The notes under the pieces are model-generated. The model was not told the DNA's origin and did no database searches. It saw nothing but the letters and a program-made list of their open reading frames with translations. A DNA stretch of 64,000 nt, from contig JADJTT010000003.1 of assembly GCA_016711045.1 (NCBI GenBank), positions 496,001-560,000 of the forward strand, in the 5' to 3' direction. The stretch comes from Saprospirales bacterium (lineage in GTDB: Bacteria > Bacteroidota > Bacteroidia > Chitinophagales > Saprospiraceae). Within the stretch, counting starts at the first letter, position 1; each line of letters opens with the position of its first letter. The position numbers were made by a program, and so were the translations under genes. Positions 48,925-57,279 of this stretch are shown here, piece by piece.

Positions 48925-49920
48925 TCAGGCAGACAGGAAGGCCTTACGCTCCTCTTCGAGGTCTAAAAATGGATATTGCTGTGCTAATGCGGTTATTTTG
49001 TTCAGTTGCACAGTCCGAAAAGCCCTGTGAGCCGCTGAGTTGGGTTGAAAAGGCCGATGCTGGGCCGCTCGCAAAATTGCTTCTACCTCTTTAATCACCT
49101 GCCGGGTTTTTTCGGAAAAATAGGTCTGGGAAAAGAAATCCCAAATATACTCCACTGCCTGTGCGCTGGGATGCACCATATCCTCGGCAAAAAAACGGTA
49201 GTCGCGCAGGTCATCGAGTTGTAGTTCGTAGGCAGGGAAATAGTGTACATGCGAAAACGCCTCTGCCAGCCGGGCCGCAGCCAACACCAGGGTGGCTTTG
49301 CTTCGTTGATTTTCTACCATCCCCTCGCGCAGATGCCGCACCGGACTCACCGTCAGCACGATCTCCAGACCGGGCTTCAATTGTTCCAGCAATTGAAAAC
49401 AAGTGCCTAAGGCATCGAAAACTTCATCCACCGATAAACGACGGCGGGCAAAGGTCTTTCCGGGCAGTTTATGGCAATTGGCCACCACCTCCCCGCGTTC
49501 CAGATGCTCGTAAACCTGCGCCGTGCCCAGGGTGAGCAGGAGCCGCGTCGTCTTTTCCCGAAAGAAAATCCCTGCCGCCCCGATTGCCTGGTTTATGCCC
49601 TCCAGCAAGACGTCCCGATCCAGAGCCGAAAAGCGACTGTGGTGATAATAACTGTTCCACTGCCCCTGCCACTCGAACACATCCGCATCCTCAAAGCGGT
49701 GGCCTTCCGCAATCCACCCTAAAGTCTGCGTCAGCGAAAGGGGGTTGTAGAGAATGCCCGACGGATTGACCAGCGTCTTAAACTTCCGCGCTACCAACTT
49801 CGCCCCGATATGCTCCGCAAAGCAGGACCCCATGCACAATAGGCCGTCTGCGTGCGAAATGCTTATATCCGCAGGCCAGGAATCAATCTTGGTACGAAAA
49901 TCTCTATTCCATTTTTCCAC
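48925..49920 (-). CDS. GSCFA-domain protein
   Basis: 331 aa. Defining motif GSCFAEHIG near 31-39, followed by NPSGILYNPLSL, and SGDH-like catalytic-site candidates (VSPVRHLREG near 200 and a late DMVHPS near 265). It resembles GDSL/SGNH hydrolases and is common in Bacteroidota; activity not known. Convergent with the amidohydrolase, with stops two bases apart, and divergent from the next gene. Confidence 0.9.
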   Translation of the reverse strand: MEKWNRDFRTKIDSWPADISISHADGLLCMGSCFAEHIGAKLVARKFKTLVNPSGILYNPLSLTQTLGWIAEGHRFEDADVFEWQGQWNSYYHHSRFSALDRDVLLEGINQAIGAAGIFFREKTTRLLLTLGTAQVYEHLERGEVVANCHKLPGKTFARRRLSVDEVFDALGTCFQLLEQLKPGLEIVLTVSPVRHLREGMVENQRSKATLVLAAARLAEAFSHVHYFPAYELQLDDLRDYRFFAEDMVHPSAQAVEYIWDFFSQTYFSEKTRQVIKEVEAILRAAQHRPFQPNSAAHRAFRTVQLNKITALAQQYPFLDLEEERKAFLSA

Positions 49921-49974
49921 TTTTCCACTTTTTCCCTAAAAAAAACTCTCCCCAAATGTAGTACTTTTGTTTCT

Positions 49975-51306
49975 ATGGGAATACTCGACCGACTCTTTGG
50001 AAAAGACGAGGCGGACAAATCCGGTCCGTCCATCAAATTTGGGCGCTATACCGACTCGTACAAGCAGCCCGATCAATATAAGGCATGGGATAAGTCCCTA
50101 CAGGCTTTTGAGCAGGGCGATTATATGGAATCATACCGCACCTTCTTTAGCTACCTGCGCGACGAAGAATTGGACAATGTCCGTTTCCGGGAAACGGCCG
50201 ACGGCATTGAATTCGAGCTTTTCCAGGGCTCTAAAAAAGTAATGGGCATAGCCAATCTGGAGCACCTGAAAGCGGAAGCGAAGGTGGCTAAAACCCAATC
50301 CATGAACATTGGGTTCCTCCGGCGCCTCATCGATCATAACTACGACCTGAAATATTCGCGTTTCGCCCTGGATAAGGAGAACAATATCTCCATTGTGTTC
50401 GACACTTATTCGCTGGACGGGTCCCCGTACAAGATCTATTACGGCCTGAAAGAAATGGCGGCTAACGCCGACAAGCAGGACGACCTCCTCCTCGATGAGT
50501 TTGCCGTCTTACAATCTATCGAGACCGACCACCTGAAAGACCTGCCGGAAGGAGAAAAGGAAGCCAAGTATCAATATATCCAACAGGAGATACAACGGGT
50601 TTTTGCCAGTCTGGACAGTGGCAAACCCGACCCCCAACAGTTTCCGGGGGCGATGGTCTACCAATTGCTCCATTTGTGTTACAAACTCGACTTCCTGACC
50701 AAACCGGAAGGACATATGATGGAGGTGTTGGAGCGCATTCACCGGCTCTATTTCTCCAAAGATGAACGCAACACCCTCCAGAAAGCCCACTTGCTTCGAA
50801 AAGAATTCCAAAAACTGTTCGACCGGCCCAAAGAAGATTTTTTCAAGGAAATGTACCAGGTGCGTTCCACTTTTGGCATTACCAGCCCTGTCAATCACGA
50901 AAAGGTGATCACCTTTATCGACGGCGAATTGCACAACATGGATTGGTATCTGGAAAACAAATTTCCCGACGTAGCCCTGGCCATACCTGGCTATATTGTG
51001 GGGTTCTGCCTGTTCAATTATGCGGTACCAAAGCCCGACTGGGACTTTTTCCTGCTCTACTTTCAGGTCACGGAGAGCGACTATTTCCGGCAGTTGGGGT
51101 TCCAAACCTCCTATTTCGATACCCAAACCAAGGCTTTCAACAAAAAAGCCCTGCTGAAAGCGATCCGGCATATTGAAGAAGTACATCACAGCGTCTACCC
51201 CCGGCTACATGCCCAAACCGGTATGCTGGACTATTCCAGTCTGCCCGCTTTTGCCAAATCATTCCTCTTGATGATGCGGCAATTGGATGTGACCAAAGCG
51301 GAATAA
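49975..51306 (+). CDS. Cytoplasmic protein of unknown function
   Basis: 443 aa from the ATG at 49975 (MGILDRLFGKDEA); the frame is open for 41 codons upstream, but those are not protein-like. No signal peptide. Residues 60-180 look alpha/beta, with alternating hydrophobic strands (FELFQGSKKVMGIAN, NISIVFDTYSLDG). That is compatible with a small chaperone-like or YbjN-like domain; the rest is helical. Widely similar unnamed proteins occur in Saprospiria, from memory. It precedes paaD by 26 bases and may be cotranscribed with it. Confidence 0.75.
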   Translation: MGILDRLFGKDEADKSGPSIKFGRYTDSYKQPDQYKAWDKSLQAFEQGDYMESYRTFFSYLRDEELDNVRFRETADGIEFELFQGSKKVMGIANLEHLKAEAKVAKTQSMNIGFLRRLIDHNYDLKYSRFALDKENNISIVFDTYSLDGSPYKIYYGLKEMAANADKQDDLLLDEFAVLQSIETDHLKDLPEGEKEAKYQYIQQEIQRVFASLDSGKPDPQQFPGAMVYQLLHLCYKLDFLTKPEGHMMEVLERIHRLYFSKDERNTLQKAHLLRKEFQKLFDRPKEDFFKEMYQVRSTFGITSPVNHEKVITFIDGELHNMDWYLENKFPDVALAIPGYIVGFCLFNYAVPKPDWDFFLLYFQVTESDYFRQLGFQTSYFDTQTKAFNKKALLKAIRHIEEVHHSVYPRLHAQTGMLDYSSLPAFAKSFLLMMRQLDVTKAE

Positions 51307-51332
51307 CGCAACCCTGCTCCCGGTGCAGCTGT

Positions 51333-51839
51333 TTGAATGGTATGAACCTTAAAACGATGGAAGACAAGATCTGGACCCTGCTCGAATCCGTTACTGACCC
51401 CGAGATCCCGGTGCTGACGGTGGTGGATATGGGGGTAGTCCGGGAAGTAAAGGCGCATTCCGCCCAAGGGGTGGAGGTAGTGATCACGCCTACTTATTCC
51501 GGTTGCCCGGCCATGAATACCATTGAAATGGAAATAAAAGCCACCCTGGAACACGCCGGATACGGACCTGTTAAAGTAACAACCGTGCTCTCCCCTGCCT
51601 GGACCACCCAATGGCTATCCGAAGCCGGCCGCCGTAAACTGGAAGCATACGGAATCGCCCCTCCTGTAGAAGGAAGCCTCGACAAATCTGCGTTGTTTGC
51701 GGAAGAAAAACAGGTGCCCTGCCCCCAATGCCGGTCCACCCACACCCGTATGGTCAGCCAGTTTGGCTCTACGGCCTGCAAAGCTCTCTATCAGTGTGAA
51801 GACTGCCTGGAGCCGTTTGATTATTTCAAATGTCATTGA
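51333..51839 (+). CDS. paaD: Phenylacetyl-CoA epoxidase subunit PaaD
   Basis: 168 aa; ATG codons at 51342 and 51357 are alternative starts. The N-terminal MIP18/SufT-like domain contains VTDPEIPVLTVVDMGVVREV, TPTYSGCPAMNTIE and LSPAWTTQWLSEAGRRKLEAYGIAPP, all typical of PaaD. The C-terminal zinc ribbon has CPQCRS near 125 and CEDCLEPFDYFKCH at the end. It is thought to help assemble the iron centre or cluster of the PaaABCE monooxygenase. Its partner genes are 7 kb away on the other strand, unlike the normal contiguous paaABCDE. Confidence 0.95.
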   Translation: MNGMNLKTMEDKIWTLLESVTDPEIPVLTVVDMGVVREVKAHSAQGVEVVITPTYSGCPAMNTIEMEIKATLEHAGYGPVKVTTVLSPAWTTQWLSEAGRRKLEAYGIAPPVEGSLDKSALFAEEKQVPCPQCRSTHTRMVSQFGSTACKALYQCEDCLEPFDYFKCH

Positions 51840-51841
51840 GG

Positions 51842-51915
51842 GAAGAGTGAAGAGTGAAGGGTGAAGGGTGAGGAGTAAAGAAAAACTCTTCACCCTTCAC
51901 TCCTCACCCTTCACT
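51842..51915. repeat. Inverted GTGAAG-type repeat after paaD
   Basis: A run of seven-base units (AGTGAAG, GGTGAAG) is followed by its near-complement (CTTCACC/CTTCACT units), giving a long slippery stem with an A-rich loop. A similar shorter run is at 56939-56977. It is likely a terminator for paaD and part of an intergenic repeat family. Confidence 0.6.
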
Positions 51916-51923
51916 ATAAAAAA

Positions 51924-52365
51924 GCGGTGTCGGTGGAGTAAAAAAGGGAGCCCCCAAATAAGCTTGTGGCCCTAGCAGGTGGAAAGGTTTTCTACCACCA
52001 AGGGTTTCCAAGGTATCATTAGTCCCTTCAACTAATAATGCTTGGGAGCTCCCGTGACATCTACCCCACCGTCACCAGTGTGTTTCTGCACGAAGAGGGG
52101 CCTTTTGCCCCATCTCCCAAAAGCTGGAAATCCCTGAAGAGAAATACCGAAATCCGTTTCCAATAGTTGACGTGGAAGACCCCGATGGCTGACGCAAAAA
52201 ATTATCAGCCGAAGGATAGACCTTCAGACACTGTACAACAACTAAAAGAAAGTGGAAACGAATGAACCTGTAATAGATATACAGGTAGAGTGGGTAAATC
52301 GGTTGTTCATGGGATAATCAGTTTTTGGTTAAATCAACCAGTTAATACCTGGCTTAACGTTTAAC
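51924..52365. ncRNA. Candidate structured RNA region (orientation unknown)
   Basis: No gene-size ORF, but many strong pairings. The outer arms 51926-51940 / 52062-52076 pair in 13 of 15 positions. Inside them GGGAGC...AAGC (51946-51963) pairs with GCTTGGGAGCTCCC (52040-52053). Two inner hairpins follow (GGTGGAAA...ACCACC; ATTAGT...ACTAAT). Beyond 52076 come GGGGC-CTTTT-GCCCC, GGCTGA...TCAGCC, GAAGG-ATAGA-CCTTC and ACCTGTA...TACAGGT. A six-T run follows the outer arm on the minus strand (51924-51919). It lacks conserved RNase P, tmRNA and SRP cores. A 6S-like RNA is possible but unproven. Confidence 0.4.
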
Positions 52366-52496
52366 AGGACAAAAATAGGGCAAAAAACAGTTTCATGCAT
52401 ACCCTGAATTGGGTATTTTAGAAAACTTTTTTCCCTCTATCGCATTATATGCGGATAATTGTCTTTGACATTTAAATGACATACAACGGATCACTC

Positions 52497-54974
52497 ATGA
52501 AAAAAATGCGCCTGCTCCTGCTCCTGGCTACATTAACCACCTCGCTCTTTGCCCAGGGTCCTCCCTTTTCCCGGCAGAATCAGGGCCCCTCCATCAAAGG
52601 CCGGATTTCAGGTTCCGTAATGGATTCTATCAGCCTGTCTCCCATTGAATTCGCAACAATTGAATTGCTCGACTCCTCGGGAGAAAAGCAGCTTACCGGC
52701 GATATCACCAATGATAAAGGGCAATTTAAACTGACCGATATTTCCAATGGCGCTTACACGCTTAAAGTGACCTTTCTCGGTTATGCTGCCCGCACCCTGC
52801 CCAATATAGAATTGACCCTGGAAAAGCCCGACCTCGATTTGGGAGATATCCGCCTGGCCGCCGACAACATTACGCTTGCTGAAGCGACCATCGTGGGCGA
52901 AACCGCTCTGGTGGAAAACAAGATCGATAAGATCGTTTACAATGCCGACAAGGATGTCAGCACCGCAGGAGGCGACGCCGCAGAGGTATTGCGGCGCGTA
53001 CCGCTTCTCTCCGTAGACCTCGACGGCAATGTATCGCTCCGGGGCTCTTCCAACGTACAGATCCTGATCAACGGACGCCCTTCCGGGATCTTTGCCGCCA
53101 GCGTAGCGGACGCCCTGAAAACGATCCCTGCGGAGCAGATCAAATCGGTAGAAGTCATCACGACACCTGGAGCCAAGTACGATGCGGAAGGTAGTGCAGG
53201 GATTATCAATATCCTCACTAAAAAGAAAAATATAGAAGGCTTCAGCGGTTCGGTGAATTCTTCTGTTGGAACCCGCCAGAACAGCGCAGGGCTGAGCCTC
53301 AGCCTGGCCAAAGGCCGTTTGGGGGTCTCCGGAAACGGCAACACCTACTTCTCCTGGCCCCGGGCTGCCGCCCAAACATACTACCGGGAAGATACCAATG
53401 CCAACTATACCCGTGTCCTGGATCAATCGGGAGAGTCGATCAGTACCGTCCTCGGATACAACGGCTCCTTTAGTGCATACTACGACATCAATGCCTTTAA
53501 CAGCATTTCTTCGACCATCCGATATAACGGATTCAACAACTGGCTGGACGGCACGACCGATGGCCTCCTTTCAGATACCACCACCCGTGAATTTTTCCGT
53601 ACCAACATCAACAACCGCCTCAACAACGGCTTTGACTGGACCTCCGATTTCCGCCGGACCTTCCCCAATTCCGAGCGCGAGTTTTCCGTGGCTTTCCAAT
53701 GGACCAGCATGTTTTCCAACCGCCTGATCGAGAACAACCAGACCGACCAGTTGGGTAATGCCCCGGAACTTGCCTCCAGAGACAACAACTTCAACGATGG
53801 CCTAAATTCGGAGTATACCCTGCAAGCCGATTACGTGCACCCTTTTTCCAAAAAGATCAAACTGGAAACCGGAGCCAAAGCAGTGATCCGCCGCATCGAC
53901 AGCGACTACCTGTTCGAACAGTACGACCCGGTACTGGGTGATTATATCGTAAACGCTATGTTCACCGATATCTTCGCCTACGATCAGGATGTCTACGCCG
54001 GATACCTGTCGATGAACGCCAAGATCGGAGAAAACTATGGAGTGGTAGCAGGCTTGCGCTATGAGCACACCCGGATCGCCGGTTCCTACCAGTCGGAGTT
54101 GCCTCCGTTTGAAAACCAGTACGACAACCTCCTGCCCAGCCTGATCCTGTCGCGGACTTTCAAGAATTTCTCCACCCTTAAATTGAGCTTCTCCCAGCGC
54201 ATTCAGCGGCCGAGCCTTTTCTACATCAACCCCTATCAGCAGGTGAGCGACCCCTTCAATGTCAGTGCCGGCAACCCGGACCTGGAGCCCGAGCGCTCCA
54301 GCCAGGTTGAATTGAGCTATGGCGCTTTTGTAAAAGGCTTCAGCATAAACGCCTCTGCATACTACCGCCTCACGCAGGACGTCATCGAGTCATACCTGGA
54401 GATAGACACGATCAGCGGCATTTCCCAAACTAGCTACCTCAATATTGGCAAAAACCAATCCGTAGGCCTGGACTTTTTCACCTCCGTAACGATCAAAAAG
54501 AACCTGACCTTACGTGGAGGATTCAACTTATCGACCTACAACGCCCAAGGGGTCGTCAACGGACAAACACTTGCAAATCAAGCAATCTTATTCAACGGAA
54601 ACCTGGCGGGCAACCTGACGATAAAGGAAGTATGGAAATTTGAAATGTTCGGGTTTTACCGGGCGCCCCGTCAATCACTTCAGGGAATTACCCCCAACTT
54701 TTCCCTCATGAGCATGGGCCTCAACCGGGATATCTTCAAAAAACGCGGTACCGTTGGCATCCGGGTCGTGGAGCCTTTTTTCCGAAACAAGGATTTCAAA
54801 TCGGAGCTATCCGGCGCCAATTTCACCCAAACCAGCAATTTTTCGATCCCCTTCCGTTCCTACGGCATCAACTTCAGCCTCCGGTTCGGCAAACTGGACT
54901 TCCGTGCCCCTCAGCGCTCGCGGCGCTCCATCCGGAATGAAGATTTGAAGGAAGGAGGCGATAATAACATTTAA
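52497..54974 (+). CDS. TonB-dependent outer-membrane receptor, OMP_b-brl_3 type
   Basis: The ATG at 52497 (MKKMRLLLLLATLTTSLFAQ) gives 825 aa; an upstream ATG at 52476 adds seven residues. Signal peptide, then a carboxypeptidase-like regulatory domain (about 35-115, IKGRISGSVMDSISLSPIEFATIEL), a plug domain (about 135-245, AAEVLRRVPLLSVDLDGNVSLRGSSNVQILINGRPSG), and a 22-strand barrel (LRYEHTRIAGSY, NPYQQVSDPFNVSAGNPDLEPERSSQVELSY). No C-terminal TonB box detail or SusD partner, so the substrate is unknown; small-solute or siderophore uptake, or a signalling role. Single gene with a strong terminator. Confidence 0.92.
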   Translation: MKKMRLLLLLATLTTSLFAQGPPFSRQNQGPSIKGRISGSVMDSISLSPIEFATIELLDSSGEKQLTGDITNDKGQFKLTDISNGAYTLKVTFLGYAARTLPNIELTLEKPDLDLGDIRLAADNITLAEATIVGETALVENKIDKIVYNADKDVSTAGGDAAEVLRRVPLLSVDLDGNVSLRGSSNVQILINGRPSGIFAASVADALKTIPAEQIKSVEVITTPGAKYDAEGSAGIINILTKKKNIEGFSGSVNSSVGTRQNSAGLSLSLAKGRLGVSGNGNTYFSWPRAAAQTYYREDTNANYTRVLDQSGESISTVLGYNGSFSAYYDINAFNSISSTIRYNGFNNWLDGTTDGLLSDTTTREFFRTNINNRLNNGFDWTSDFRRTFPNSEREFSVAFQWTSMFSNRLIENNQTDQLGNAPELASRDNNFNDGLNSEYTLQADYVHPFSKKIKLETGAKAVIRRIDSDYLFEQYDPVLGDYIVNAMFTDIFAYDQDVYAGYLSMNAKIGENYGVVAGLRYEHTRIAGSYQSELPPFENQYDNLLPSLILSRTFKNFSTLKLSFSQRIQRPSLFYINPYQQVSDPFNVSAGNPDLEPERSSQVELSYGAFVKGFSINASAYYRLTQDVIESYLEIDTISGISQTSYLNIGKNQSVGLDFFTSVTIKKNLTLRGGFNLSTYNAQGVVNGQTLANQAILFNGNLAGNLTIKEVWKFEMFGFYRAPRQSLQGITPNFSLMSMGLNRDIFKKRGTVGIRVVEPFFRNKDFKSELSGANFTQTSNFSIPFRSYGINFSLRFGKLDFRAPQRSRRSIRNEDLKEGGDNNI

Positions 54975-55010
54975 AGAAAGAGCCGGGGCGAGCCCGGCTC
55001 TTTCTTTTTA
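54971..55010. terminator. Strong bidirectional terminator
   Basis: Near-perfect 15-bp stem (AAGAAAGAGCCGGGC paired with its complement, 2-4 base loop) followed by TTTTTA. It is shared by the convergent receptor and DUF6438 genes. Confidence 0.9.
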
Positions 55011-55463
55011 TTCCATGGATTCCCATCCCTCCGTATTCGCATACGCGTCAACTTCAGCCATCAACTCCTGGAGTGATTCGGGGACGCCGTAATAGGCTTT
55101 GATCTTTTTCGACCGACCTTCGCTTTCAAACGTGATAAAATTCATAGGCAGGTCGCTGATATCTGCGTAGTATTCATCCTGGTAGGCCCAGAAGTCGGCC
55201 TTTTGAAACTTCCTGAATAAGCGATTGGTCTCCTCCGGGGTGAAGGTCTTGGAATAGGTGCCGATCTTATCGACAAAGCGTTTGCCGAGGTAAGTGGCAT
55301 GGCCATTGCCGTCGATCGTCAGGTCGTAATTGGGACAGGTACCGAAGCATACCCCTCTGCTCAGCTTGATCACCGAAGCGGGCTCCTGCTGATAAACTGT
55401 TTTTGATACGCCGCAGCCAAATAACAGCATACCGGAGAAGAATAGGAAGATCATGTTTTTCAT
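55008..55463 (-). CDS. DUF6438-family lipoprotein
   Basis: 151 aa. Lipoprotein signal with lipobox LFGC (Cys17). The core LSRGVCFGTCPNYDLTIDGNGHATY (two strands and a CxxxC) is the DUF6438 hallmark. Envelope protein of unknown function. It lies 15 bases after the EI24 gene. Confidence 0.88.
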   Translation of the reverse strand: MKNMIFLFFSGMLLFGCGVSKTVYQQEPASVIKLSRGVCFGTCPNYDLTIDGNGHATYLGKRFVDKIGTYSKTFTPEETNRLFRKFQKADFWAYQDEYYADISDLPMNFITFESEGRSKKIKAYYGVPESLQELMAEVDAYANTEGWESME

Positions 55464-55478
55464 AGAAAGGATTTAGAG

Positions 55479-56288
55479 TTAATTGGGTGGTTGGGTGGTT
55501 GGGAGGAGGAGCCAGCCTTTTGCGTCCATTTCGAAAAGGGCCAGGGTGGCGGTGATAGAGGCAAAAAATGGCGCCAGCACCGCACCTATCAAGGGGATAG
55601 ACAAGAGCACATAGGTGGTCACTCCTACTACAAAGGCCAGGCCAGCTGCCTGTCGGCTCAAGATCAGGCTGGACTTGATAGGCATTTGATAACGCTCGAA
55701 ATAGTTGTCCATAACGACAGCTCCCAGGAAAAAACACTGCACGATCCAGTTCAGGGGCGACTTCAGCCAGTCGGCATCCATGATACCCATCGACACGGAT
55801 ATCCCTACCGACAAAACCATTTCCGAGGCCCAGGCCAGGGCCGATATTTTCACCATGCGCACCTGAGCATGCAGGAAAGCCTTGAGGGAAGTATCTTCTC
55901 CCCCTCCCTTCAATATCTCCAGGGCACGGCGCACGACGTGAAATAACAAGACTTCTGTGAGGATCAGGACGATATACTTCATTCCCCCAAGAGAGAACAG
56001 AAAAAAGCCCCCATCGAATAGGCTGCTATAGAGGTCCAACACGCTGGCGCCATAAGACAGCGGGTCATCCACTGATCGAAGGGTGCCGATCCATTTGATC
56101 AGGATGCCAAAGAAATTCAGTCCGGCAATAATGCCGATCACCAGAAAGAACCGGGATAACCAGCCGTACGAAAAGACACCCGTCCACAAGCGGTGTTTGC
56201 GAATGAACGGAAAAGCCTCCCGAAGCGCTTTGATCCCCAGGCGCGCATCTCTGACAGGATACCCAAATAAGGGTGTTTCATCTTCCAT
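55479..56288 (-). CDS. EI24-domain membrane protein
   Basis: 269 aa with about five to six membrane segments. The N-terminal GIKALREAFPFIRKHRLW and the later membrane spans (FLVIGIIAGLNFFGIL; FVVGVTTYVLLSIPLIGAVLAPFFASITATLALFE split over two helices) fit the EI24/CysZ-like family. Two Asp-flanked helices near residue 180 (VQCFFLGAVVMDNYFERY) are also family-like. Transport role not established. Operon with the DUF6438 lipoprotein. Confidence 0.85.
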   Translation of the reverse strand: MEDETPLFGYPVRDARLGIKALREAFPFIRKHRLWTGVFSYGWLSRFFLVIGIIAGLNFFGILIKWIGTLRSVDDPLSYGASVLDLYSSLFDGGFFLFSLGGMKYIVLILTEVLLFHVVRRALEILKGGGEDTSLKAFLHAQVRMVKISALAWASEMVLSVGISVSMGIMDADWLKSPLNWIVQCFFLGAVVMDNYFERYQMPIKSSLILSRQAAGLAFVVGVTTYVLLSIPLIGAVLAPFFASITATLALFEMDAKGWLLLPTTQPPN

Positions 56289-56429
56289 GCCTGAAATTTA
56301 CGATTTTTGTGGATATACTCAAACCGAAGTGGTTTGGGAGTAGTGCGGCCGGCCGCCGCACCAGGCCCATACCGCTTCAGTATAAGAAACCCGGATGTGG
56401 TTACTGCCATATCCAAAAATGAATAAAAA

Positions 56430-56936
56430 ATGGAAGATTATCCCACAAAATTTCGAGATGCCCTGATCGAAGAAACGCGTCGCCGCCTGATCACGGAAAG
56501 TATCCCACGGCTACGGCATTGCCTCGCACAGCTTTCGGAGGAGGAGATCTGGATGCGTCCCAGTCCACAGAGCAACAGCGTGGGCAACCTGGTCCTACAC
56601 CTGTGCGGCAACGCCCGGCAATGGATCGGTTCGGGGTTGGGCAAACAACCCGATATGCGCAACCGGCAAGCGGAATTTGAGGAGAAAGGACCTGTGGCCC
56701 GGGAAAACCTGTTAAAACTGATCCAGGAAACCGAAGTGCTGATCCAAACGACGTTGGAGAGGGTATCACCCGGCGACCTCTTGGAAAAGAGGCCCGTACA
56801 GACCTTTGAGGAAAGTGGATTGAGCATCCTGGTGCACGTCGTCGAACACTTCTCCTACCACGTAGGACAAGTGTCATTCTTTACGAAAGCACAAAAAGAT
56901 ATTGACCTGGGATACTACAGCGGAATGGAACTATAA
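56430..56936 (+). CDS. DinB-like (DUF1572) four-helix protein
   Basis: 168 aa. The three metal-binding histidines of DinB/YfiT-type proteins are visible: LVLHLCGNARQWI near 54, and HVVEHFSYHVGQ near 140-151. Family members bind a divalent metal, and some are bacillithiol or other thiol-dependent transferases. A bacillithiol link fits the YpdA-like reductase 22 kb away but is only suggestive. Confidence 0.88.
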   Translation: MEDYPTKFRDALIEETRRRLITESIPRLRHCLAQLSEEEIWMRPSPQSNSVGNLVLHLCGNARQWIGSGLGKQPDMRNRQAEFEEKGPVARENLLKLIQETEVLIQTTLERVSPGDLLEKRPVQTFEESGLSILVHVVEHFSYHVGQVSFFTKAQKDIDLGYYSGMEL

Positions 56937-56975
56937 TGAAGTGAAGAAAAAATCCTTTCACTCTTCACTCTTCAC

Positions 56976-57134
56976 TTAATTAATCAAATCCTTGAAAGAG
57001 GAAACAATACGTGCGCCAAAAACAATGGTCAACGACCATTTGGCAACGAAATACACTAAATAAACAGCGAGTGCTTTTTTGCGATTTCTCTTATACCATC
57101 CTTTCAGGAAAAAAACGAAGTTACTCATTACCAT
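56976..57134 (-). CDS. Small membrane protein, 52 aa
   Basis: Start at 57134 (MVMSNFVFFLKGWYKRN) or in frame at 57128 (50 aa). A basic helix near 10-19 (GWYKRNRKKA) is followed by one membrane span (LAVYLVYFVAKWSLTIVFGA) and a short tail ending KDLIN with TAA at 56976. Codon use and the sharp amphipathic-then-hydrophobic pattern argue for a real gene. A TACCTTTG -7 match lies about 90 bases upstream. It sits downstream of the serine protease gene on the same strand. Function unknown. Confidence 0.7.
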   Translation of the reverse strand: MVMSNFVFFLKGWYKRNRKKALAVYLVYFVAKWSLTIVFGARIVSSFKDLIN

Positions 57135-57222
57135 AAATGATTTGCGGTAATTAAACGGGGATTAATGGCAAGATGTTTTCAGGGAAATGTTAAAGTGTAA
57201 AAATCACCCTAACAATGCGGGA

Positions 57223-57230
57223 CAAAGGTA
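57223..57230 (-). promoter_or_regulatory. Candidate -7 box for the 52-aa membrane protein
   Basis: Minus-strand TACCTTTG matches TAnnTTTG. No TTTG at the -33 position. Predicted leader about 80 bases. Confidence 0.35.
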
Positions 57231-57279
57231 AGGGTTCAGGGAATATGAAGTTGTTAAAGTTTTGTGAAAGGGAGGGAAT

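Noticed and set aside
51930..52270. Remnant of a transposase or insertion sequence
   Set aside because: Both strands give short frames, but I recognise no transposase motif. The terminal arms are internal stems rather than typical inverted repeats flanked by a target duplication.
51924..52365. RNase P RNA, tmRNA or SRP RNA
   Set aside because: The conserved RNase P GAGGAAAGTCC core, the tmRNA tag ending in ALAA with a CCA tail, and the SRP tip loop are all absent.
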